The position numbers and the translations under genes are program-made. From the NCBI GenBank assembly GCA_902761655.1, contig CACWLD010000001.1:1-64000 (forward strand): a DNA stretch of 64,000 nucleotides. Reading direction: 5' to 3'. Shown here one piece after another: positions 18,266-27,261 of this stretch (positions are counted from its first letter, which is position 1; each line of letters opens with the position of its first letter). The notes below the pieces were generated by a model. The model made no database searches. It was not told the origin of the DNA and saw nothing but the letters and a program-made list of their open reading frames with translations. The DNA is from an uncultured Bacteroidia bacterium (lineage in GTDB: Bacteria > Bacteroidota > Bacteroidia > Bacteroidales > UBA932).

Positions 18266-20005
18266 ATGTCAGATTTTATAGTATCAGCCCGCAAGTACAG
18301 GCCGGGTTCTTTCCAAACCCTTATAGGCCAGGACAATATAGCCCGGACACTGAAGAATTCCATAGTCCGCGGCCAGCTGGCCCACGCGTACCTGTTCTGC
18401 GGTCCAAGGGGAGTAGGCAAAACCAGTACCGCGCGCATATTTGCAAAGGCAATAAACTGTTCCAATCCATCTCCGGATATGGAGCCCTGCGGAGAGTGCG
18501 AGTCCTGCCGCTCTTTCGCGGAAGGCCGCTCATATTGCATATATGAGCTGGACGCCGCGTCCAACAGCGGCGTTGACGCTATGCGGGACCTCATAGAGAA
18601 AGTGCAGATCCCTCCCCAGGTGGGGCGCTACAGCGTCTATATCATAGACGAGGTGCATATGCTCAGCAATCAGGCTTTCAACGCATTCCTGAAAACCCTG
18701 GAGGAGCCGCCGTCCTACGCCATATTCATTCTGGCAACCACTGAAAAGCACAAGGTCATCCCTACAATCCTGTCCCGATGCCAGGTCTATGACTTCAACC
18801 GCATCAGCATTATGGATATGGTGCGCAATCTGCGCGACATTGCGGACAAGGAAGGGGTTGAGATAGAGGACGAGTCCCTGCACGTGATAGCGCGCAAGGC
18901 GGACGGCTCGATGCGCGATGCGCTAACCATATTCGACCAGACCGTTGCGTTCTGCGGAACGGACATCAAGTACCAGAGCGTCATTGAGAACCTCAATGTG
19001 CTGGACTATGAGTACAGTTTCCGCCTGGTGGACGCTTTCCTGGAAGGGAACCACGGCGCTGCGCTTATGATCTTTGACGAAATCCTGTCCAAGGGATTCA
19101 ACGCCCAGTACTTCATATCTTCCCTGGGATCCCATTTCAGGGACCTGATTGTGAGCAAGACTGGCGGTTTGGACGCCCTTCTGGATTATCCCGATACCCT
19201 CAAGCAGAGTTATTCCCGCCAGGCTGCAAAATGCAGTTTCCAGTTCCTTTACAATGGTCTGGAACTGACAAACCAATGCGAGGCGGGCTATCGTCTGGCC
19301 GTAAACCAGAGGCTGCATATAGAGTTCACCCTTATGAAGCTGGCCTTTATGAAGGGTGTGCCGGCGGGGGATGCCGCGGTGGCGCCGGCTGCTGCACCTG
19401 TGGTGCAGGCAGCGCCCGCGCCCGCAGCGCCCAAGGCTGCGCCTCAGCCGGCTCCTGCCCCAGCACCTGCGCCTGAAGCGCCCGTTCCGGCCGCGGCGGA
19501 GGCTCCGGCGCCGCAGGGCAAGCCCCGGCGCGCCGTAGCAAAGGCCGCCGGCCTCTCGCTCAACGCTATGCTCCAGGGGGATGACAGCCCTGCGGCTTCA
19601 AAGGAAGCCCCTGCCGCCCCTGTCACCGCTTCCGTATCGGACGATGACCTCCGCGCAGCGTGGAACAGCGTATCGGATTCATATATCCAAAGCCAGCCGC
19701 GCCTTGCGGTGGCAATGAAGAAGGCCTTGGTGGAAATTAGGGAAGAGGAACAGGGCAAGGTGCTCTCATTCCAGGTTGAAAACGTTTCCCAACAAAGCTG
19801 GATAAAGGAAAAGAAACTCAGGGAGATGGAGCGCAAGCTCCAGGACGCCCTTTCAAACGCAAAGGTGCGCCTGGAGGTAGAGGTGAAGCCGGATACGGAA
19901 GTAAAGGAAGAAATCAAGTACCTGCCGTCGGAAAAGGCTCAGGATTTGATGGAGAAGAACGAAGAATTCAAGAACCTGGTAATAGATTTGGGATTGGACA
20001 TTTAA
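18266..20005 (+). CDS. dnaX: DNA polymerase III subunit gamma/tau
   Basis: A 579-residue clamp-loader ATPase. Walker A is GPRGVGKT (46-53), zinc cysteines are C65, C75, C78 and C81, and Walker B is '[10 protein letters not shown]' near residue 125. Sensor 1 is '[11 protein letters not shown]' and '[13 protein letters not shown]' follows. Residues about 365-425 are an Ala/Pro-rich flexible linker. The C-terminal 110 residues are a tau-like domain. It loads the sliding clamp and joins the two polymerases. I see no obvious slippery heptamer that would produce a shorter gamma form, although I did not search exhaustively. lptB follows ten bases later. Confidence 0.95.
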   Translation: MSDFIVSARKYRPGSFQTLIGQDNIARTLKNSIVRGQLAHAYLFCGPRGVGKTSTARIFAKAINCSNPSPDMEPCGECESCRSFAEGRSYCIYELDAASNSGVDAMRDLIEKVQIPPQVGRYSVYIIDEVHMLSNQAFNAFLKTLEEPPSYAIFILATTEKHKVIPTILSRCQVYDFNRISIMDMVRNLRDIADKEGVEIEDESLHVIARKADGSMRDALTIFDQTVAFCGTDIKYQSVIENLNVLDYEYSFRLVDAFLEGNHGAALMIFDEILSKGFNAQYFISSLGSHFRDLIVSKTGGLDALLDYPDTLKQSYSRQAAKCSFQFLYNGLELTNQCEAGYRLAVNQRLHIEFTLMKLAFMKGVPAGDAAVAPAAAPVVQAAPAPAAPKAAPQPAPAPAPAPEAPVPAAAEAPAPQGKPRRAVAKAAGLSLNAMLQGDDSPAASKEAPAAPVTASVSDDDLRAAWNSVSDSYIQSQPRLAVAMKKALVEIREEEQGKVLSFQVENVSQQSWIKEKKLREMERKLQDALSNAKVRLEVEVKPDTEVKEEIKYLPSEKAQDLMEKNEEFKNLVIDLGLDI

Positions 20006-20015
20006 TTGTTGCCAT

Positions 20016-20828
20016 ATGATACTGCGTTGCGAGAACATAGTTAAGAAATACGGAATGAGAACCGTGGTCAAAGGTGTCTCAATGCAAGTTGAGCAAGGAG
20101 AGATTGTTGGCTTCCTTGGCCCTAACGGAGCGGGAAAGACCACCAGTTTCTATATGATGACGGGCCAGATAGAACCGAACGCCGGCCGCGTTTTCCTTGA
20201 CGAAGAGGACATTACCGGGCTTCCTATGTACAAGAGGGCGCAGAAAGGCCTTGGATACCTCCCTCAGGAGGCCTCCGTGTTCCGCAAGATGTCGGTAGAG
20301 AACAACATCCTTTCCGTGATGGAAATGAACCATATCCCCCGCGAACAGCGCTACGAGCGCCTGGAGCAGCTCATTGCCGAGTTCAACCTCTCAAAGGTGC
20401 GCAAGAGCCTTGGAATCCAGCTTTCCGGAGGCGAGAGGCGCCGTACGGAGATTGCGCGCGCGCTTGCCATCGACCCCAAGTTCATCCTTCTGGACGAACC
20501 TTTCGCAGGCGTCGACCCCATTGCGGTGGAGGACATCCAGTACATCATTGCAAAGCTTAAGTACAAGAACATTGGCGTAATCATTACGGACCATAACGTG
20601 GGTGAGACCCTGGCCATCACTGACAGGGCTTATCTTCTTTATGAAGGCACAATCCTGCAGGAAGGCACACCTGAATCCCTTGCCGCGGACGACGACGTAC
20701 GCACCAAGTACCTTGGCGCGGGGTTCGTGCTTAAGAAGTCAGTATCGCTTCAGCGCGCTCAGGAAGAATACGAGCGCTCGTTGCAGAAAGAGGCTCAGGA
20801 GGAGGCTACAGATTCACAAAGTCTTTGA
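20016..20828 (+). CDS. lptB: LPS export ABC transporter ATP-binding protein LptB
   Basis: A 270-residue ABC ATPase with Walker A GPNGAGKT (35-42), Q-loop '[18 protein letters not shown]', signature '[15 protein letters not shown]', Walker B '[12 protein letters not shown]' and the H-loop 'ITDHNV'. The extra C-terminal 30 residues (about 240-270) extend beyond the usual 241-residue LptB and are charged. It powers LptFG to extract lipopolysaccharide from the inner membrane. It is cotranscribed with dnaX (ten-base gap). Its 3' end overlaps the convergent response regulator gene by 23 bases, and no terminator lies between them. Confidence 0.94.
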   Translation: MILRCENIVKKYGMRTVVKGVSMQVEQGEIVGFLGPNGAGKTTSFYMMTGQIEPNAGRVFLDEEDITGLPMYKRAQKGLGYLPQEASVFRKMSVENNILSVMEMNHIPREQRYERLEQLIAEFNLSKVRKSLGIQLSGGERRRTEIARALAIDPKFILLDEPFAGVDPIAVEDIQYIIAKLKYKNIGVIITDHNVGETLAITDRAYLLYEGTILQEGTPESLAADDDVRTKYLGAGFVLKKSVSLQRAQEEYERSLQKEAQEEATDSQSL

Positions 20829-21954
20829 CGTCCTGGGCGCTGATGGTGGATCCACCAAGTATCAGAAGGCGCTCCACAACATTGCTTAACTCCCTGATAT
20901 TTCCCGGCCAGGTCTTGGCCTGGAGCAGTTCTATTGCCTCTTTTGAGAAGGTCTTGCGGGTCATTCCCTTCTCGCAGCAGCTGTTGGTGAAGAAGTCAAT
21001 CAGTTCAGGGATGTCGTCCCTGCGGTCATCCAGTGATGGAACGCGGATGAGGATTACGCTCAGGCGGTGGTAGAGGTCTTCGCGGAAGTGGCCCTCCTCA
21101 ATTTCTTTCTGGAGGTTCTTGTTGGTGGCGGCCACTACGCGTACGTCCACCTCAATGTCAGTGTCGCCGCCTACGCGGGAGAGCTTGCGCTCCTGAAGGA
21201 CGCGCAAGACCTTGGCCTGCGCGGCAAGGCTCATATCGCCAATCTCGTCCAGGAACAGCGTTCCGCCGTTGGCCTGCTCGAACTTGCCCTTATGCTGCTT
21301 CACGGCCGATGTGAAGGAGCCTTTTTCGTGACCGAAAAGCTCGCTCTCGATGAGCTCTGAAGGGATTGCGGCGCAGTTGACTTCGATATAAGGCATTGCG
21401 CTGCGGAGGCTCTGCTGGTGGAGGTTGCGGGCAATGAGTTCCTTTCCGGAGCCGTTGGGGCCGGTGATAAGGACGCGGGCGTCAGTGGGGGCTACTTTGG
21501 CAATGAGCTGGCGGATATGCTCCATTGGCTCTGAATGGCCTATCATATCGGCTCCGTAAACTTTCTTCTTGAGAATCTTGTTCTCTTTTACCAGGGTGGC
21601 CCTTTCCGTGGAATTCTTGAGGGTTATGAGGATCCTGTTCAGGTCCAGAGGCTTCTGGATGAAGTCGAAAGCGCCCTTTTTCATACAATCCACGGCGGTG
21701 TCTATGTCACCGTGGCCGGAAATCATTATGATGGCGGAGTCAATGCCCATTGAGACCAGTTTGTCAAGGACTTCCATTCCGTCCATCCCAGGCATCTTGA
21801 TATCGCAGAATATTGCGTTGTACTTGTCCTTGTCCACCATTTTGAGGGCGGTGGCGCCGTCCTCTGCCACGTCCACGTCGTGGCCTTCGTCTCCCAGGAT
21901 CTCCTTGAGGGAATTCCTGATTGATCTTTCGTCGTCTATAATCAGAATCTTCAT
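20806..21954 (-). CDS. Sigma-54-type response regulator lacking a DNA-binding domain
   Basis: A 382-residue NtrC-class protein. The receiver domain has phospho-acceptor D51 ('[11 protein letters not shown]') and the conserved Ser and Lys in 'MISGHG' and 'QKPLDL'. The AAA+ domain has Walker A 'GPNGSGKE', the sigma-54-contacting loop as GSFTSA instead of GAFTGA, Walker B '[12 protein letters not shown]' and the '[14 protein letters not shown]' sensor II region. The protein ends shortly after this, so the usual Fis-type HTH (about 60 residues) is missing. It probably activates sigma-54 promoters from solution. The 1,174-residue sensor kinase at 28815-32339 is a candidate partner. The start at 21954 begins the receiver domain. 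Confidence 0.9.
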   Translation of the reverse strand: MKILIIDDERSIRNSLKEILGDEGHDVDVAEDGATALKMVDKDKYNAIFCDIKMPGMDGMEVLDKLVSMGIDSAIIMISGHGDIDTAVDCMKKGAFDFIQKPLDLNRILITLKNSTERATLVKENKILKKKVYGADMIGHSEPMEHIRQLIAKVAPTDARVLITGPNGSGKELIARNLHQQSLRSAMPYIEVNCAAIPSELIESELFGHEKGSFTSAVKQHKGKFEQANGGTLFLDEIGDMSLAAQAKVLRVLQERKLSRVGGDTDIEVDVRVVAATNKNLQKEIEEGHFREDLYHRLSVILIRVPSLDDRRDDIPELIDFFTNSCCEKGMTRKTFSKEAIELLQAKTWPGNIRELSNVVERLLILGGSTISAQDVKDFVNL

Positions 21955-21961
21955 AACCTTA

Positions 21962-21969
21962 CAAAGATA
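21962..21969 (-). promoter_or_regulatory. -7 box (TATCTTTG) for response regulator
   Basis: TATCTTTG on the minus strand ends eight bases before the ATG at 21954, giving a predicted leader of a few bases. The spacing to a -33 TTG is poor (27 bases). Confidence 0.5.
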
Positions 21970-21982
21970 AGAAATAAAGCCG

Positions 21983-21990
21983 TATATTTG
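21983..21990 (+). promoter_or_regulatory. -7 box (TATATTTG) for beta-helix protein gene
   Basis: TATATTTG lies 22 bases before the chosen ATG at 22012. An ATG-less in-frame start at 21988 would overlap this box, which supports the later start. No convincing -33 is present. Confidence 0.5.
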
Positions 21991-22011
21991 ATTGAACAAA
22001 AAATCAAGCAT

Positions 22012-23967
22012 ATGAAGAAACTGTCCGTGATCCTGGCCGTATTCCTTGCGGCCGCGACCTTGTCAGCCCAGGACAAGACTTATTTCGTTTCCGCCCAAGG
22101 CAATGATTCTGCCGATGGTCTTTCCGTTGCAACCGCTTGGAAATCAATTGAAAAGGTGAATTCCGTGACCTTCCTGCCGGGAGACCGTATCCTGTTCCGC
22201 AAAGGGGATACATTCTACGGACAGATTGCTGTAAAAGGCTCCGGAGAAGAGGGGAGACCAATTACAATGTCTTCCTATGGAGAAGGCTCCGGCCGTCCGG
22301 TAATCAACCTTGGATCCGCGGAAGGCGCCGGAATCCTTATGGAGAATGTGTCCCATTGGGAGGTGTACGGGATGGAGGTAGTCTCTTATGAACCCTATAA
22401 GATTGGCATAGGCCGTCAGGGAATAGTCGTGAGGGTGAGCGATGGTGGAAGCTTCGACCACTTTGTGATCAAGGACAATTATGTTCACGATATCTGGGGT
22501 CAGCTTGGAGGCAATGGCCTTTATGTGAATTACAGCAGCTCCGCAATCCTGGTGCACACAGCGCGCCAGGCCTCCGGCAGGGCAATCACAGGCCCAAATG
22601 AGCCCACAGTGATCAATGATGTGCTCATAGAGGGCAACCGCATCGAAAGGGTGGACAAATGCGGAATAGTGTGCCGCGGAGCCAGGAACAACGTGGTGGT
22701 GCGTGGCAATTATATGGACAACATCGGGGGAGACGGCATATTTGTGAACGGCCCTTACCGCGGCCTCATAGAGTACAACGAGATTCACCGCTCCTGTATG
22801 CGCGCCGGTTTCCCGGACCTTCCTGGAGACGATGGCTGGTGGCCTCACGTAGCTGCCTGCTGGATCCAGAATACGGAGGAGACCATTATGCAGTTCAACG
22901 AGGTTTACGACACCGCCCGCAACCTCTACAACGGGGACGGCTTTGCATATGACTTTGATTTCAACTGCAAGAGATGCATATGCCAGTACAACTACTCAAA
23001 GAACAACCACGGCCTTATGCTGCTTATGTACAATATTTTTGAGAACGTCACCCGCTACAACATCTCTGAAAACGACCATACGCACCTTATCCAAATGCAG
23101 GGCCCTCTTGAGGGAGACAACAGCCTGGTTTACAACAATGTATTCTATGTGGATTACGGCCTGGCGGACATAGATTTCTTCCTCACGCGCGAGCCGGAAC
23201 TCCTTGGAGCCAAGTTCTACAACAACATATTCTACGCCACCGGCCAGGGCCGTTTCCGCACCGTCTATTCCTCCGGCGATACCCAGGTGCGCAATTATGA
23301 CGAAGAGCTCAAGCCTGACCTGGCCCCCGGAACCCTGTTCCTGCACAACTGCTACTTCGGCCCCTGGAAGAACGGCCTCCCGGACGATCCGGAAGCGCTT
23401 GTCGCGGATCCCAAGTTCGTGGCCCCCGGTACCGGAGGCACCGGCCTTGCCACGCTTGGCGGCTACAAGCTGCGCGAGGATTCCCCTTGCATAAACACTG
23501 GAATGTATGTGCCTGATAACGGCGGCCGTGACTTCTTTGGCCAGTCCCTTGAGGACGGCCATACGGACTACGGCGCCTTCGAGTTCCTTGGCAGCGGCGC
23601 CTTTGCGGACAAGGCCGAACTCGCCCGCAGGGACGAGGCTTCGCGCCAGGCTTCCTCCGTGGCCTGGGCAAAGTGGATGTTCCCTCAGAGCGTGTCGTTC
23701 ACGGACCCGTCGCAGATTGTCATCTCGCTCCGGGAACCGCTCACTGACGACATCAAGGGAACCCTCACCTGGGTCAATCCCAAGAACGGCAAGGCGGTAA
23801 AGGCGGATATCTCCAAACTGAAAGACCGCCAGCGCCTGGTCATCCCCGTCAAGAGCGATGCCCAGACACTCTCCGGGACTGTCCTCACCATTGACCTTGG
23901 CAACGGCGCCTATACAGAGCACTGGGACATCCCCGTCCAGCAAGCCCAGCAGCGCCGCCAAAGATAG
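22012..23967 (+). CDS. Secreted right-handed beta-helix repeat protein
   Basis: A 651-residue protein. The N-terminus MKKLSVILAVFLAAATLSAQ is a Sec signal peptide. Residues about 25-75 have the 'YFVSAQGNDSADGLS' and 'WKSIEKVN' pattern typical of DUF1565-like starts of parallel beta-helix proteins, followed by 'PGDRILFRKGDTF'. Repeated short strands with Asn/Asp turns continue to about residue 520 ('VIKDNYVHDI', 'VVVRGNYMDNIGGDGIFVNG', 'VTRYNISENDH'). The C-terminal 110 residues may be a separate beta domain. Such folds occur in polysaccharide lyases, epimerases and adhesins. I cannot name the substrate. It is divergent from the response regulator and followed by a strong terminator. Confidence 0.82.
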   Translation: MKKLSVILAVFLAAATLSAQDKTYFVSAQGNDSADGLSVATAWKSIEKVNSVTFLPGDRILFRKGDTFYGQIAVKGSGEEGRPITMSSYGEGSGRPVINLGSAEGAGILMENVSHWEVYGMEVVSYEPYKIGIGRQGIVVRVSDGGSFDHFVIKDNYVHDIWGQLGGNGLYVNYSSSAILVHTARQASGRAITGPNEPTVINDVLIEGNRIERVDKCGIVCRGARNNVVVRGNYMDNIGGDGIFVNGPYRGLIEYNEIHRSCMRAGFPDLPGDDGWWPHVAACWIQNTEETIMQFNEVYDTARNLYNGDGFAYDFDFNCKRCICQYNYSKNNHGLMLLMYNIFENVTRYNISENDHTHLIQMQGPLEGDNSLVYNNVFYVDYGLADIDFFLTREPELLGAKFYNNIFYATGQGRFRTVYSSGDTQVRNYDEELKPDLAPGTLFLHNCYFGPWKNGLPDDPEALVADPKFVAPGTGGTGLATLGGYKLREDSPCINTGMYVPDNGGRDFFGQSLEDGHTDYGAFEFLGSGAFADKAELARRDEASRQASSVAWAKWMFPQSVSFTDPSQIVISLREPLTDDIKGTLTWVNPKNGKAVKADISKLKDRQRLVIPVKSDAQTLSGTVLTIDLGNGAYTEHWDIPVQQAQQRRQR

Positions 23968-23973
23968 AGGCAA

Positions 23974-24006
23974 TAAAAAAAGTGACCACGCGGGTCACTT
24001 TTTTTA
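23974..24006. terminator. Bidirectional Rho-independent terminator
   Basis: A perfect 14-base stem (23974-23987 with 23993-24006) around the loop ACGCG. It has seven A on the left arm and seven T on the right arm, so it works in both directions. It lies between the convergent beta-helix and repeat lipoprotein genes. Confidence 0.93.
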
Positions 24007-24025
24007 TTGTATATCATTGAAAGGG

Positions 24026-24763
24026 TTACCTTCCTCTTCCGGTGCTTCCGGTGCTGCGGCTTGCAGTGCTTGCTCCTGCGTTGCTGCGGGTGGCGCTTGC
24101 GCTTGCAGTGCTTCTGGTAGCTGTGCTCGCGGTGCTGCGGGTAGCGGTGCTACGGTTGACAGTGCTTGCGGTGCTGCGGGTTGCAGTGCTGGGGCTTGCA
24201 GAGCGGGTAGCCGGGGCGGCGGTGGTTCTGTTTGCATTGGAAGATGCTACTGCAGAACGGGTTACCGTTGGCTGGCTGCTGCGGACCTCGTTGGACTTCA
24301 TCTGAGGCGCCGGCTTGGGATCGGCTTTGGGCTGAGCCTTTGGCTGGGTCTTGTGAGTTTCAACGCGGTTTCCTGAACTTACGCCGGCACGGGGTGCTCC
24401 GTTGTCCTTAGGGGCCGGTGCCACGTTTCCGTGCGGTGCGGGTGCAGGTGCAGGGTTAGCGTGAGGCTTTGGAGCCGGAGCCGGCTTGGGGGCCGGTGGC
24501 GGCGGAGGAGTAGGGTTAACCGTGATATGAGTAACGTTAGAGTAGTACGGCGCGTAAACCGGGGCCGGAGGCGGCGGGGGCGTCGGACGACGATGGAAAA
24601 TCCTATAAAGAATCCCGGTCCTGACAGTTACTCTTGGCTCGATGATTACACGCGGCTCAACTATTACACTTGGTGTAGCAGCTACCGTCCTGTACTCAAC
24701 TCCGCAAGATGAAACTGCGAGAACTGCGAGACCTAAACCGAGTATGTAAGTAAACTTTTTCAT
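24026..24763 (-). CDS. Lipoprotein with proline-rich and Ser/Thr/Arg repeat regions
   Basis: A 245-residue protein starting MKKFTYILGLGLAVLAVSSC, a lipoprotein signal with lipobox VSSC (Cys 20). Residues about 35-55 contain a V-E-P-R-V repeat. Residues about 58-120 are Pro/Ala-rich with PPPPP runs, and the last 80 residues consist of imperfect T-R-S-T-A-S units rich in Thr, Ser, Ala and Arg. No enzymatic domain is seen, and the sequence is of low complexity, so orthology is hard to judge. It resembles cell-wall-spanning or surface-exposed lipoproteins, perhaps binding peptidoglycan or glycan. The basic C-terminus is notable. It is transcribed divergently from the M48 gene. Confidence 0.75.
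   Translation of the reverse strand: MKKFTYILGLGLAVLAVSSCGVEYRTVAATPSVIVEPRVIIEPRVTVRTGILYRIFHRRPTPPPPPAPVYAPYYSNVTHITVNPTPPPPPAPKPAPAPKPHANPAPAPAPHGNVAPAPKDNGAPRAGVSSGNRVETHKTQPKAQPKADPKPAPQMKSNEVRSSQPTVTRSAVASSNANRTTAAPATRSASPSTATRSTASTVNRSTATRSTASTATRSTASASATRSNAGASTASRSTGSTGRGR
24040..24240 (-). repeat. Degenerate short tandem repeat within lipoprotein gene
   Basis: The DNA here consists of imperfect 12-18-base units that encode T-R-S-T-A-S-like motifs ('gcggtgctgcgggt' recurs on the plus strand). Such tracts can change unit number by slippage, which would alter the length of the lipoprotein tail. No perfect long repeat was seen. Confidence 0.6.
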
Positions 24764-24819
24764 GACCGTAAGATTTAGAGTTCACCTCACAAATTGCAAG
24801 TCGTGTGCCAGAAATGTGA

Positions 24820-24850
24820 TTGCAATTCATATATAATTAATTTAACTTTG
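24820..24850 (+). promoter_or_regulatory. Promoter for M48 peptidase gene: TTG-N20-TAACTTTG
   Basis: TTG at 24820-24822, 20 bases, then TAACTTTG at 24843-24850. The ATG at 24857 follows after six bases, again predicting a near-leaderless message. Confidence 0.65.
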
Positions 24851-24856
24851 TGCATT

Positions 24857-25627
24857 ATGAAAAAGATATTAATCGTTTTAGCCGCAACGCTGTCCCTGAC
24901 GGCCTGCAGCCTACTCGGAAACATCAATTGGGATTCCGCTCAGCTTGGCCAGGCGGCAGGCGCCGCAATGACCGCAATGTCCATCACTGATGCGCAAATC
25001 ATATCGCTTTGCGCACAGTCAATAGCCCAGGAGGACGCCCGTAACAGGATTGACAACGGAGCATATGCGCAGAGGCTCAAGAGGGTCCTTGCAGGAGTCA
25101 AGATCCAGGGCATGACCCTGGACCCAAAGGTCTACATCAAGAACGAGATCAACGCCTTTGCCAGCGGCGACGGTTCAATACGGGTTTACAGCGGCCTTAT
25201 GGACGTAATGGACGATAACGAACTCTTTGCCATCATAGGCCACGAGATCGGCCACGTGGTGAACCAGGATACAAAGAAGGCAATGAAGAGCGCATACCTG
25301 GCCGCGGCGGCCCGCGGAGTGGTGAATGCGGCGGGCGCCGTAGGCGTCCTTTCGCAGAGCGTGCTGGGCGACATAGGCCAGGCATACTTCAACTCCCAGT
25401 ATTCCCAGAAGCAGGAGCTCGCCGCAGACAAGTTCGGGTTTGAGTTCACCGTGGCTTACAACAAGGATCCGTACAGTATGTACAATTCCCTGGTTAAACT
25501 CCAGAAACTATCTTCTTCCCGCCAGTCCACTTATCTGGAGAAGATGTTCTCTTCCCACCCGGACAACGTGACCAGGGCCAACAAGGTCAAGGATATGGCG
25601 GACAAATACACAAAGAAAACCAAATAG
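24857..25627 (+). CDS. M48 family metallopeptidase, lipoprotein
   Basis: A 256-residue protein. The N-terminus MKKILIVLAATLSLTAC is a lipoprotein signal (lipobox LTAC). The M48 active site is HEIGH ('IIGHEIGHVVNQ') near residue 130, with the third zinc ligand in 'QELAADKFG' near residue 190. It resembles the periplasmic BepA/LoiP/YcaL group of zinc peptidases involved in envelope protein quality control, without TPR repeats. The start at 24857 is supported by the promoter and the signal peptide; the longer in-frame start would include a cysteine-rich tail that overlaps the promoter. cmk begins five bases after the stop. Confidence 0.9.
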   Translation: MKKILIVLAATLSLTACSLLGNINWDSAQLGQAAGAAMTAMSITDAQIISLCAQSIAQEDARNRIDNGAYAQRLKRVLAGVKIQGMTLDPKVYIKNEINAFASGDGSIRVYSGLMDVMDDNELFAIIGHEIGHVVNQDTKKAMKSAYLAAAARGVVNAAGAVGVLSQSVLGDIGQAYFNSQYSQKQELAADKFGFEFTVAYNKDPYSMYNSLVKLQKLSSSRQSTYLEKMFSSHPDNVTRANKVKDMADKYTKKTK

Positions 25628-25632
25628 ATCAT

Positions 25633-26316
25633 ATGCAGGTACCTGATATTATCATTGCAGTGGACGGATATTCCTCCACCGGAAAAAGCACCCTAGCAAA
25701 ACTTATCGCCAAGGAGTTCGGATTCCTTTATCTGGATTCCGGCGCAATGTACAGGGGTGTGACCCTTTTCGCCCAGGAGAACGGGCTCATTGACAAGGAC
25801 AGCGTCATTTCTCCCAAACTGGAAAAGGCCCTGGAGGGCCTGGACCTGTATTTTGGCCAGGACGGAACGTATATAGGTGACCGTTGCATAGAGAAACTCA
25901 TCCGCACAATGGGAGTGTCCTCCCAGGTCAGCCCCATATCCGCAGTGCCGTACGTGCGCAACTTTGTGGATGACAGGCTTCACGATATGGCAAAGGCGGG
26001 ACGCGTGGTAATGGACGGAAGGGACATTGGCACAACCGTGTTCCCCAATGCGGAGCTCAAGATTTTTATGGTTGCGTCCGACCAGGTCCGCGCGCAGCGC
26101 CGCTTTGACGAACTCGTGGCAAAAGGAGAGAATCCTTCATTTGACGAAGTGCTGGCCAACCTCAAGGAAAGGGACTACATAGACTCCCACCGCGAGGCCT
26201 CCCCGCTCTCCCGCGCCGCCGACGCATATGTGATGGACAACTCCGATATGACCATCAAGGAAGAGCTGGAATGGGTGAGGGGAGTGATCCAGGGTAAACT
26301 GGGCATCCTTGAATAA
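25633..26316 (+). CDS. cmk: Cytidylate kinase
   Basis: A 227-residue P-loop kinase with 'DGYSSTGKSTLAK' at the N-terminus, 'YLDSGAMYRGVT', 'VVMDGRDIGTTVFP' and the 'SPLSRAADAYVMDNS' lid region, all diagnostic of Cmk. It phosphorylates CMP and dCMP with ATP. Length is normal. It lies five bases after the M48 gene and shares the base A26316 with the ispH start (TAATG), so cmk and ispH are coupled. The cmk-ispH order recurs in Bacteroidota, and the two are also neighbours in some other phyla. Confidence 0.95.
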   Translation: MQVPDIIIAVDGYSSTGKSTLAKLIAKEFGFLYLDSGAMYRGVTLFAQENGLIDKDSVISPKLEKALEGLDLYFGQDGTYIGDRCIEKLIRTMGVSSQVSPISAVPYVRNFVDDRLHDMAKAGRVVMDGRDIGTTVFPNAELKIFMVASDQVRAQRRFDELVAKGENPSFDEVLANLKERDYIDSHREASPLSRAADAYVMDNSDMTIKEELEWVRGVIQGKLGILE

Positions 26317-27206
26317 TGGCCTTGAAAGTAGAAATCGATTCCGGAGCGGGATTCTGCGGCGGAGTGATCAGGGCCATAGGCACGGCCGAGAGGTTCCTGG
26401 CCGGGCATCCTTCAGGCAAACTGTACTCCCTTGGCGCTATAGTGCACAACGAGCAGGAGCTGGCCAGGCTTGAGAAGCTGGGCCTGCACCGCACGGACAG
26501 CATAGACAATCCCCAGCTGCAGGCGGGCAGTATGTTGCTGATAAGGGCTCACGGAGAGCCCCCGGCAACGTATGCTGCGGCCGCGGAGAGGTCCCTGGGC
26601 GTGATAGACTGCACCTGCCCGGTGGTCCTGAAGCTTCAGAAGGACATCCGCGAGGCTTGGGAACGCGTTTCATCGGCCGGAGGCCAAGTAATCATCTTTG
26701 GTAAGATAGGGCACGCGGAAGTGCTGGGGCTGTTGGGACACGCGGGCGGGAATGCGCTTGTTGTGGAGAATCCTGAAATGCTGCGCACGATGCTTGAGGA
26801 CGGACGCATCCGCAGGGATGCTCCAATAGAGGTGTTCTCCCAGACAACCAAGGATCCGGAGCAATACTCCATTATTTGCAAGTTGTTGTGTGACAGCGTG
26901 CAGGGAGAGGTGACCGTGCACAGGACAATATGCAGGCAGGTGGCCTCCAGGCACAGCAGCCTTGAGAAGTTCGCCCGCGGGCACGACGTGATTGTGTTCG
27001 TGACAGGGAAGGAGAGTTCCAACGGAAAGGTGCTCTCGGAACTCTGCGCCCGCTGCAACCGGCGCTGCCATACGGTTGGATCGTCCCGGGACATCGATCC
27101 CGGCTGGTTCCGTCCCGGAGATTCAGTGGGAGTGAGCGGAGCCACCTCCACACCTCAGTGGCTGCTGGAGGAAGTGGCGGACACCATCCAAAATTTGGCA
27201 TTATAA
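26316..27206 (+). CDS. ispH: 4-hydroxy-3-methylbut-2-enyl diphosphate reductase IspH
   Basis: A 296-residue protein with the three [4Fe-4S]-binding cysteines in 'GAGFCGGV' (C14), 'DCTCPVV' and 'RTICRQV', plus 'AHGEPP' and 'GKIGHAEV' histidine motifs and 'GVSGATSTP'. It catalyses the last step of the MEP isoprenoid pathway, giving IPP and DMAPP. The usual 'TICxAT' motif reads 'TICRQV', and this variant also occurs in other bacteria. It ends 55 bases before efp, where a separate promoter lies. Confidence 0.94.
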   Translation: MALKVEIDSGAGFCGGVIRAIGTAERFLAGHPSGKLYSLGAIVHNEQELARLEKLGLHRTDSIDNPQLQAGSMLLIRAHGEPPATYAAAAERSLGVIDCTCPVVLKLQKDIREAWERVSSAGGQVIIFGKIGHAEVLGLLGHAGGNALVVENPEMLRTMLEDGRIRRDAPIEVFSQTTKDPEQYSIICKLLCDSVQGEVTVHRTICRQVASRHSSLEKFARGHDVIVFVTGKESSNGKVLSELCARCNRRCHTVGSSRDIDPGWFRPGDSVGVSGATSTPQWLLEEVADTIQNLAL

Positions 27207-27225
27207 TTTGGATTGATTATTTTTG
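27194..27225 (+). promoter_or_regulatory. Promoter for efp: TTTG-N20-TATTTTTG
   Basis: TTTG at 27194-27197 (inside the end of ispH), a 20-base spacer, and TATTTTTG at 27218-27225. The leader would be about 30 bases, A/T-rich, which suits a highly expressed gene in this phylum. Confidence 0.7.
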
Positions 27226-27261
27226 CACGGATAAGCTAATCATATTAAAAAACACATATTT

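Noticed and set aside
20806..20828. Convergent overlap of lptB and the response regulator taken as an assembly error
   Set aside because: Both frames are intact to their stops, and similar small convergent overlaps occur at 2901-2904, 14592-14595, 49007-49015 and 55465-55489, so compact packing is the simpler reading.
24040..24240. Possible CRISPR or regulatory repeat array
   Set aside because: Units are 12-18 bases, imperfect, in frame with a lipoprotein gene, and without spacers of constant length or cas genes.
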